This document shows, piece by piece, positions 55,917 to 64,000 of a stretch of 64,000 nucleotides of DNA. A program made the position numbers and the translations under genes. Within the stretch, counting starts at the first letter, position 1, and each line of letters opens with the position of its first letter. Below the pieces are notes generated by a model, which saw only the letters and a program-made list of their open reading frames with translations, made no database searches and was not told the DNA's origin. This DNA comes from Cycas panzhihuaensis (taxonomy: Eukaryota > Cycadophyta), in the NCBI GenBank assembly GCA_023213395.1, contig CM041465.1:55497741-55561740 (forward strand), given 5' to 3'.

Positions 55917-58350
55917 ATGCGACGATTCTCACGTCATTTATGAGGTCTACCTTCAATGTTGGAAGACTTCTCATATCACTCCCTTCCTACATCGAATCCT
56001 GATTCTATTATGGAGGGATCTCTTTCAAATTGGGCATACCATGCTTATGTGTCTGATTCGCTTGAGCTTTCTACTTCCTTCTAGGGGTCTGCCCAAGGGA
56101 GTGAAGATCTTATTTTTTATCTAGGTGACCAGTAACATCCACAATCCCACCATCCCTATACTCATGAAGTAGAGCCTTCGTCCCCTCTAGAGTTTCACCA
56201 CCACAATGGTGACTCTCATGAGGGTCGTCCTACAGGGTCCGCTTCATATGAGGTTCCATCCACCTCTTACAATTAGGTGGATACCCCTCCCACTGACGCA
56301 GTAGAAGCTATTAGCTAATGTTTCTAAGCTGCCCATCTCCAACCACATCCTAAGTGGTTTGAGAACATCTTGCAAAGTGTTGTGCTTCCTTCTTCTACTT
56401 CTCCCTTACCTCACTTATCCCATTCAACTTCCCTAGCCATGATGAGCCTACCTCTCACCTCATCTTCTTCTCCCCATGGTTTATATTCCTTGGGGACCAC
56501 CTAGGGCATGTCTTCTTCCCAACTCGGGTTAAGCATGCCCCCATCTAGTCAAATGACTAGTCCTCCTCCAACCATCGTCTATCCACTACCTACTAGACCT
56601 AGGTCACCCACATGTCCTCCTACTTCTACTCACGTGGGCTCTGCCCCCATACACTCTCAACACTAACCTAGGAACTCTTCCCTCTATGTGCCTCCTGGTT
56701 ACACATCTCAACCGTGGGGGCACGGTAAAGGGAACTCCCTTCCTACTTATGGGGTGGACCCTTTGCACCCATACAAGGTCGCACCACCCATGGATGGCCC
56801 ATATGGGAAAAATCTAGTCCCTCACCCCTCTTTTCCGTCATCCTATATGGCACCTCACATTGCACCTTTGTAAGGAAGGTCAACCCCCTCCTAAGGCATT
56901 TTCCCTCAAGCTCATTTCCAATAAGGAGCATTTCCTCAAGGAGGGATGGGTCTAACACACCCATCTCCTCCTATGTATGCCCCTTTGAATATGGGGATTC
57001 ATATCGTCCCACCAAATGGTGGGAGGATAGCATCTCCTTTCAAACTAAACCCTCCAACGAGGATTTGGGCAACCCTGCCCACTGTCTTTTCTAACTTCCA
57101 TTGACCCTATGGTCCAGTTGAGGGTATACCCCTTTATGGATTGTCAGTCGACGCCCTTATCCATCAAGGCATTAAGAACTAACTTACCGCCTCACCCACC
57201 TAAAGTCCCCAAATTCAATGGGACTTTATCATAGGACCTAGCGGAGCATGTCCATAGTTTTTCTATGGCATGCATTGATTACTGGGCCTATGACCACATT
57301 CTTATGGAACTTTTCCCATGATCCATTCAAGGTGATGCCCTCAAGTGGTTTTATTGCCTACCTGCACATTCCATTTTTTCATTCCAACAGCTTGTGGATG
57401 AATTCGTCAACTACTTTGATATAGCTCATCCATTCGAGAGTGAGATGAAATCCCTTTTGTCTCTTAAATAAGGTTACGATGAAATGAATCGTGACTTTGT
57501 GAGGCACTTCCATGACCTTCTTTACTCCACCAAGGTAACTTTGCCTGAGGAGTTGAAGAGGGACCTCTTTGCCAATGCCCTTTACCTAGAAGTCCACGTC
57601 GAAGTCCTTAAAATGGGGGCAACTATGTGTGACTCCACCATAGCCAAGTGCTTGGCACTTGAGGCCATTGAGATCCAAGCTAGACTCAAGAAGCCTCTAA
57701 AGCCCTCACAACGACATGAGGCACCTCCACCACTTGGAGAGATCAAAACCTAGCAGTCTGCCAGGACTTGTTCTTATCTTACCAAGAAGACCTTAGACCC
57801 TCTCACTTCTGTCATACGTTTATTCGAATATACTATGAAGGAGCTCAAACTCCAGGCTCCTTCATCCCCCACCTCGCATAAGCCAGTCCACTAGGCTTCC
57901 CAAGCCGCTCCCTCTAAGGGTGGTAACACCTAGTCTTCGCAAGCGAGGAAACTTGATTCCTCCCTTGAAAAGAAGTGGTGCTCCATCGATGGAGAATGCT
58001 TCCATGAAGATTCACAATACCAAGCCCAGTATCTTAGAGCTACCCTACATCATAATTCTTCCCCTAAACGGGCATCTATGCCTAACTTAGATGAGCCCGT
58101 CCATAGAGATCCCTTCCCCAAATATGAGGAACATGATCGTACTAACTAACAAAAGAATAGCTGAAACAGAGGAGGATTCCCAAATCCTCATCCTTCCCAA
58201 GCCAAAGGGAAGAGTACGAGGAATCTGTCATCTTCCTCTGATTCTCCTGACCGTTGTACTCCTTCACCTTCATGATCCCGAAACAAGGAAAAGAAGGTCA
58301 TTCAGATGCTTGAGACTACTCCATTGTATACCCTAACCTGATCTCAAGCA
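55917..58350 (+). pseudogene. gag of E6 (broken)
   Basis: ATG 55917, MRRFSRHL then TGA. The Pro-rich middle follows (PPGYTSQPWGHGK near 56690). The gag domain is near 57200-57560 (FSMACIDYWAYDHILMELF, WFYCLPAHSI, LPEELKRDLF). The zinc knuckle near 57975-58020 has lost its second His-to-Cys part (H and C replaced by D and Y). Many stops and indels. Confidence 0.83.
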
Positions 58351-59080
58351 GCTAAAGAGGTGAACGATGCCTCTTTATCTATACCTCACCTTAACCCTCT
58401 TCTAGAAACCCCTCTTATGGAAGTCCCTACACTTCCCAAGACCATTCCCATGTGCCACAGTCGTTATGACTTTCGAAGGGCTCTTCCTCAACCTACGGTG
58501 AAGGGAAAGCCTTTCTTTGTCATCGATCAACTTCATACCATGGCCACTGGAATGTCTATAATAGACGTCTTAGGGAGCTATCTCAAATAGTGTACGCTTC
58601 TCTTGGAAGCCTTAAGATTGGGTGACACATCTGTCTATGCCTTGGGTGTTGCCCCAAGTCGTGAATCCATCATCTCTTTTGATCTTAAGGACCTTTACCC
58701 TGCTAGTGAAAGGGAGTACCAATGGCATTTCCTTTTCACCATAACCATTGATACTCCTAATCGTACTTTACGAAGAACTATTGTTGATAATGGTTCTTCT
58801 GTTAATCCCATGCCCTTGTATGTCATACAAGAGCTTGGCATATCATCCTTGGAGCCAGTTCTATGGTGGTGTCAAGGTTACGATGGTAGTGAAAGACACC
58901 CTTGGGATCAGTGTCCATCCCTCTTACTCTTGAGGATAAGATTGTCCTCACCAATATTATAGTTCTCGACATCGACATCGACTACAATCTTCTATTGGGA
59001 TGCCCATGGCTCAACTAAATGGGAGTTATGTGGTCATCCTGGTGGGGACAACTTAAGTTCATCCATGAGGGGTGAATGAG
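58351..59080 (+). pseudogene. Protease region of E6 (frameshifted)
   Basis: Frames 58360-58590 and 58603-58962 hold FTITIDTPNRTLRRTIVDNG and SSVNPMPLYVIQELGIS. The active-site motif D-N-G is intact. A deletion near 58890 shifts the frame before YNLLLGCPWLN (~58983). Confidence 0.82.
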
Positions 59081-59760
59081 GGTTGTCTCCCAGGAGCCTC
59101 CTCCCACTAAGCAACCTCACCAACCTCGTCAAGCAGTTCATGGCCAAGTAAAGGGCGACAAGGACCTTTCTACCCATGATCCTACTTGCTCCATCAACAT
59201 CCCTAATCTATCCTATTTGGAAGAAGACCCTTCATCTTCTTCTTCCAATCTCACATACTTTACCCCTATTAGTATCAAAAGCTATGGGTATCTCATCATA
59301 CTTAGGGACGATGAGTCTGATGGCAAGGATGAGGATTTCCCTCACCCTATCTCTCTCCTAGGCATGAATAGGGGGCACTTCTTTTGTTCTAGGTCCCGAT
59401 CTAGAACTCCCATTGTTGAAGAAACTAACTCTTCCCTTATGTCTCGTATTATCGCTCATGTTGATTAGGCGATCCTTGTGCCTCCTTCTTTGTCGCCCCC
59501 CATAGGCAACGAAGCCAGGGAGCCTCCTATTGTTCCTCATAGGAGAACTCCTTTTGACTCTTCCAAAAAGTCCCTTGGGTATGTCGAGTAGTGTGTCGAC
59601 TACTATGGTCCCACCCCTTCTACTTCCCCTCTCTCCTCATCTTCTTGAGGTGTGGTCATCCATGGGGTGAACTATTTTGAGGATGTTGAGGCTCTTCTTA
59701 ATCACTTAGTGGGCTTCATGCCCAACCTCCCTTCTAGTCACCATAGACTTGGTCAGTAGA
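59081..59760 (+). pseudogene. Conserved protease-RT spacer of E6
   Basis: Contains DDESDGKDEDFPHPIS (~59310-59355), HVDXAILVPP-like text and VIHGVNYFEDVEAL near 59660. Same domain order as in E1, E4 and E5. Confidence 0.62.
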
Positions 59761-60615
59761 AGGTCCTAGCTATTGGGTCTTCCATCGCCGACCCAAATTC
59801 GTCTCTTATTTCGCCCCTTCTCATTGATCGAGCCCGCCTCCACTTCAAGGAGGGGAATGCCATATACATAGAGGAAACCAAGGACATAGTCCTTGCCTCA
59901 GGTAAGGTCATTAATGTGGGAGCAGAATGCTCTCTTAACAAAATGAAGGAGTACACTTTTCTATTCCAAGAGTTTCAAGATGTCTTCACATGGGACTATT
60001 CTGATATAAAGGGGATAGACCCTTTGATCATTACCCATAACCTCACCATTATCCTGGGCGCTCACCCTATGCATCAAAAGCAGCACCCTTTTCACCCCAA
60101 GCTTGTAGTTATTGTCAATATAGAAGTTGAAAAACTCCTAAATGTGGGGTTAATCACTTCTATCGACTACCCTAAGTGGGTGTCCAATATTATCCCCGTT
60201 GCCAAAAAGAATGAGACAATTCAGATATGTATTGATTTCTGAGATATCAATAATACGTATCCCAAGGACAACTTCCCACTTCCTTTCATTGATCAAATCA
60301 TTGATCGAACCATCGATTTTGAAGTCATGTCCTTAATAGATGGTTTCTCTGACTACAACCAAATCCAAATTTCTCATGAAGACCAGCATAAGACGGCCTT
60401 CACTACCCTACGGGGCACCTTCACCTATAAGGTAATGCCATTTGGGTTAAAGAATGTAGGCGCCACCTATCAAAGTGCTATATAGTTCATTTTTCATGAC
60501 CTTATCAATAAATCTTTAGAGGTTTTCATGGACAATATGATGGGTCTCTCACGCATTAGAGCCCATCATCCTTCTTATTTGTAAGCCATCTTCATGCAAT
60601 GTTATAAATACCATG
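59761..60615 (+). pseudogene. Partial reverse transcriptase of E6
   Basis: Frame 59916-60242 has FLFQEFQDVFTWDYSDIKG and IDYPKWVSNIIPVAKKNE, then a TGA where CGA or TGC would be read. Further on come MSLIDGFSDYNQIQISHED and FMDNMMGLSRIR (~60527-60560), where the second catalytic Asp is Asn. RT stops at YKYHV (60612), replaced by an LTR start. Confidence 0.85.
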
Positions 60616-61178
60616 TGTTTCCCAGCTACCAGGAATGGGTATAGACAGATTGACTCAGGTAAGCACATGTATGCTTCTTCCTTTTCACCTTCGTTATTTT
60701 GTTGAAAAGGTAGATAGAAGCATTACCTCATTGCATGATTGACTACCACATTTGAGTGATCACCTTACATACATTGCTTGATCATGTTGCTTATCATATT
60801 TTCAGCCTATGATGACCCACGGGTCCTACCTCTCCACGAGGCAGGCTTCCCCATGGTGCTTTATAATACATCGTGCCACCTCCATGTCCCCTCAAGCCTC
60901 ACTTAACTTGTGTGATCCACTCACACCTTGATCTTGCATCCCTTTCATAGCATTTCCGGGAATCTTAACTCCCGATGTCTCATTTGGTCTAGCCCACATG
61001 TCACCTGGATTATCCCTAGCCACCTAGATAAGAGGGCTAGCCCCTCTTAGACCTATCACATCTCCATTTAGGGCTCCCAGAACCCTTACCATTGCTATTT
61101 TAGCATTTTGGTCTCACACCACTGTAAACTAAGTGGTACCACGAAGTTTACCATGGTGCAACTATTGCACTTTATTTT
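60616..61178 (+). mobile_element. E7: first 563 bp of a Tat-type LTR
   Basis: Starts TGTTTCCCAGCTACCAGG exactly at its terminus inside E6 RT. It includes the U3 dyad 61117-61158 and ends at 61178, where a copia LTR begins. Either the 5' end of a separate insertion, or the 3' LTR of E6 after an internal deletion. The precise LTR start favours insertion. Confidence 0.75.
61117..61158 (+). repeat. U3 dyad of E7, 42-bp palindrome
   Basis: CACCACTGTAAACTAAGTGG faces CCACGAAGTTTACCATGGTG around a central TA (GGTACC). It lies 501 bp from the LTR start. Confidence 0.85.
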
Positions 61179-61628
61179 TGTTAGAAGTATTAATGTAATA
61201 TTTATGTTCTTTTTAAAGTTTATATTTAAGTCACATGTCTAAATGTGTATTTAAGTTATCATAATGTTTAAACTTTAATGTTTATTAATTATCTTTTGTG
61301 AAAGGTGGTTGAAATATAGAACTGCATTTCAACAAACCTTTCATTGTATAAATTCATCTCCTAGATTCAAGGAGATGGTTTCAAAAATCTAGGAGGGTTG
61401 TCTAAATGTCTTTTACAAGGTTGGTTTAGGTGTTAGGTGGTTTATGTGTTTGGTTTCCTATTTCTCACTTTGCTTAATAAAACTACAAATTTAGGAGGTG
61501 GTTTTTTCTTCACGAGAAGGGGTTTTCCACCTATCAAACTGGTGTACATGTGTAGTGTTATCTTGTTACCTGTGTTTGCTTATTTTATGATTCTATGGTT
61601 ACATTGTATATGTGCCCTTCTTTCTACA
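61179..61628 (+). repeat. Ty1/copia-type LTR, 450 bp
   Basis: Begins TGTTAGAAG and ends TTTCTACA, the typical termini of plant copia LTRs, and is followed directly by a copia PBS. TATA box TATAAAT at 61347-61353 and AATAAAA at about 61475. Inserted in E7. The left flank is ATTTT; a second LTR and target duplicate are not in the window. Confidence 0.75.
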
Positions 61629-61645
61629 TGATATCAAAGCATGGG
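61629..61645 (+). other. Copia primer-binding site (tRNA-iMet type)
   Basis: TGATATCAAAGCATGGG, two transitions from the usual plant TGGTATCAGAGC plus the following ATGGG. Confidence 0.75.
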
Positions 61646-62580
61646 AAACATCATTATGAAACTTGATATAAATAATAGCTACTTCATACAAATAGCACCA
61701 TATTATTTAATGATTCATATACACTTCTGTCAGTGTCAAACAAATTAGGCAGGCCATATAAAACAGAAATATTGTGAGAAATAAAGAGCATAATGTCTTC
61801 CCTGATGACTTAGAGAAGAATCAAGAATCTGACAAGCTAAAACACTGATTGGTGCCTGACATTTACAAGACTTCAAGAATAGTTCTGGCCTCCGAGTTTA
61901 ATCTTTGAATGGTAATGCAACATGCACGACTCGGAGGTGGTCTGTGGTTGCCTTAAAATTGTTGTGTCGTCATACGGTATCAACTTCATTAACACTGCAT
62001 AGTTACCAGGCAAATGTGGGGTGACGCTCAACATACCCATCAGCCCTGACGTGGACTGTTCCAAGGTCTAGTAAGCATTGGCGATGGAAAACCAAGTTGA
62101 TTGGTCTTACCTTGGCATCTAGACAATAATATGGATGTGCTGGGTCTCGTTGGTTAGGTCATTGGAATAACAACCAGATACTTTTATAGTATGCGGGCTA
62201 GTAGGATGTCCCTACTTGCTATTTTATTTGGATGCATCTCTGTTAACAGTGAAGCTGCATGACACCTTATTCTTTCTTCTGACCACTGCACCTTCCATCG
62301 CCTCCATTCGAAGGTCCATCTCCATCATCGCTTGCCGAATACCTGCATACAGAGGAGCGAGAGCCACCATCTCTCCAACATCAAACAGGTTGATCTCCAT
62401 CTTCACCTCCATCATCCTGCAACTAGAGAAAAAACGAGCACTGCCGCCACGATAAGGAGTAATAGGTAGGGTTTCTAACCTACCCCCCCTCCCAGATTTT
62501 ATTTCACTTTTAATTTTAATTTTCTTTGTTGAAATAAAATAGTCCGTTGGGTCCATCTACCCATTTAAGTTTTTTTATTT
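61646..62580. other. Unassigned DNA after the copia PBS
   Basis: By position this should be copia internal sequence, but I see no gag, protease or integrase motif. Short frames occur at 61873-62064 and 62224-62556 (both minus). The latter contains a Met/Glu-rich stretch and is not recognised. It may be a non-autonomous copia element or unrelated DNA. Confidence 0.4.
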
Positions 62581-62589
62581 TCTTTTTTT

Positions 62590-62720
62590 ATTTTGATTCA
62601 AATAAAACAATACCCCACCTCCCTTATTATATTTTGATTTAAATAAAACAATACCCCCCCCGCCCGCCCCCCCCCCACCCCTATTACATTTGGATTTAAT
62701 ATTAATACCCCCTTATTACA
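62590..62720. repeat. Degenerate tandem repeat with C-rich tract
   Basis: Three imperfect units of roughly 40-57 bp, each beginning ATTTTGATT(C/T)AAAT or ATTTGGATTTAA and continuing AATACCCC. The second is expanded by a run of C and G near 62656-62685. Confidence 0.6.
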
Positions 62721-64000
62721 TGAAGTTTATGCCCCCCTTAATCATATTTATAATTTATTTAAAATCCCTTTTTAATTGAACTTTTTTTTTTTAAATAATC
62801 TCTAGTATAAATTAAATTTAAGATAGAGTTTCAATGCTCTTTACAATAGTGATTGCACATACTACACACAATCAAACCATGATAGTGTAATAATCATGAT
62901 CATGGACTGGGCAACACCTGTCACATAGAACATAAGGTTTTAGTATGTGCTAATGATGCAAATGGAGCATTGCTACTTTTTGGTACTTTTGTAGATGGTC
63001 ATCATCCTCATGTTTGGAGCATAAGTGCTAGTAGTCCTAGTGGTATGAATAGCATCGTAATTTACAAAGTTAATATCCTCTCACCACATTTATTACATAA
63101 ACCCCCCACCACATTCATGATATCAAATTAAACCCCTCTCTTCACTAAGTTAATGTTTTTTAATATTCTCTTAAACCATCCTTTACGTTGTTTACAATTA
63201 AACTCCATAAGAGATTAGTATAATTTTCTATGTTTTTAGGTCCTTTATTCTACAAAAGGTATTGCATAAGTGCATACCTTCACATTCTACCTTAATTATG
63301 AATTGAACAAATTACCCCTCTTCTCCCCTAATATCTTAGCTTAATCTTTGTCATATATAAGGTATACATTACCTATCAAACATTTATTTAAAAGTTATAC
63401 ATATATATACTATTAACAAAGCCTAATTAACTTAGGCAAAACTAATATTTTTTTTCTTAGTCTTTTGACCAAGATCAAAGTAAAGTATCTATTTTTTATC
63501 TGAAATCATTAAAACTTAATTAATCAAAAATTATTAACCTTTTTATTTGCAAATCAATTTTATTAATGCACCATATTCAAACCTAAACACTTAAGGGGGA
63601 CTATTTATTTCTTAAAATTAAGGGGGAATCTTTTTCAAAAAGGGACTACTTAAGGCGATATTTTAAGAAGCTATTTGTTTATTCAATCTATCTGTAAACA
63701 TGTGATTTTTTCTATAAGTACAAGTAATGCATACTAGAATGCTTTCTTGAATTATACCTATTAAAATATTAATCTAATGATTAGTACTTTTAATAAGTGA
63801 TTATTTTTTCAATCATCTTCATATTTTTCATCTTCAATCAGACCTAATAACTCTCAATATGGCATTAATTCTAGGGACAATCACCTGCGTTCCAATTCCA
63901 ATATTAACCAGCTCAAACTATGCTGACTGGAGGAATCACATATTCCATCAGCTTAAACAGTAAAAGATATGGTGACATGTGACAGGTGAATTTCAAAAAC
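62721..64000. other. AT-rich DNA, no gene identified
   Basis: Mostly A/T with scattered polypyrimidine runs. One open stretch near 62886-63060 (plus) could be a decayed exon. Nothing else supported. Confidence 0.5.

Larger units (their letters stand above)
53199..60615 (+). mobile_element. E6: older Tat element, LTR and RT both truncated
   Basis: Partial 5' LTR, PBS, gag, protease, spacer and RT in plus orientation. The left 500 bp or so of the LTR is missing. RT ends abruptly at 60615, where an LTR begins. It has more indels and a more divergent PBS than the others, so it is probably the oldest of the set. Confidence 0.85.

Noticed and set aside
60616-61178. Reading E7 as the ordinary 3' LTR of E6
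   Set aside because: It would need loss of half of RT, RNase H, integrase and everything else exactly up to the LTR tip. Insertion of a new LTR into RT is simpler, although deletion cannot be excluded.

Overview
The window is plant nuclear DNA from a repeat-dense seed-plant genome. About 61 of the 64 kb is nested LTR retrotransposons. Almost all belong to one family group: Ty3/gypsy, Tat lineage (non-chromovirus), with LTRs of about 2.5 kb, TG...CA or TG...TA ends, a primer-binding site close to TGGCGACCATACTGGGGA, a CX2HX4HX4C gag knuckle, an aspartic protease, RT, a degenerate RNase H, an HHCC/DDE integrase, and a second RNase H of the archaeal-like type downstream of integrase. I recognise no host gene. 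The species cannot be named from this sequence.

Layout. 1-243 and 13899-17155 are two pieces of a minus-strand element, E2 (gag, PBS, 5' LTR). E2 is split by E1 (244-13898, plus), which has both LTRs and a 5-bp target duplication (GCGGG/GCAGG). E2 sits in the gag of an older minus-strand element, E3 (17156-19013), of which gag start, PBS and part of the 5' LTR remain. E4 (plus) starts at 19014 and has LTRs at 19014-21473 and 49865-52414. It is split between its protease and RT by E5 (25376-42211, minus), which has both LTRs and a perfect GTCAC duplication. After the right E4 LTR the sequence runs straight into another PBS and gag start (E4', 52415-53198), so LTR-internal-LTR-internal. This breaks off into the truncated LTR of an older element, E6 (about 53199-60615). 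E6 is cut in RT by the start of another LTR (E7, 60616-61178), and E7 is cut by a Ty1/copia LTR plus PBS (61179-61645). From 61646 to the end is AT-rich DNA with nothing I can identify.

The most interesting part is a non-retroviral gene carried by E4 and E5 between integrase and the second RNase H, on the strand opposite to the element. It has a TATATAAGG box, an 8-codon first exon, a large second exon with a plant-mobile-domain (PMD/MAIN-like) signature and acidic linker, and a coiled-coil third exon. Both introns have GT-AG sites at the same places in the two elements. In E5 the three exons add up to exactly 611 codons, interrupted only by point stops. E1 lacks the whole block. A second theme is a GGTAC-centred inverted repeat about 460-500 bp from the start of every LTR that reaches that far. 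Related dyads lie in intron 1 of the antisense gene.

All gag-pol frames are broken, mostly by C-to-T or G-to-A changes that make TAG/TAA/TGA from CAG/CAA/CGA, plus small indels, so nothing here looks autonomous now. By eye, the E1 LTRs differ by about 2% in a 360-bp stretch, and the E4 and E5 pairs by about 7-8% in shorter stretches. E1 is therefore the youngest insertion.
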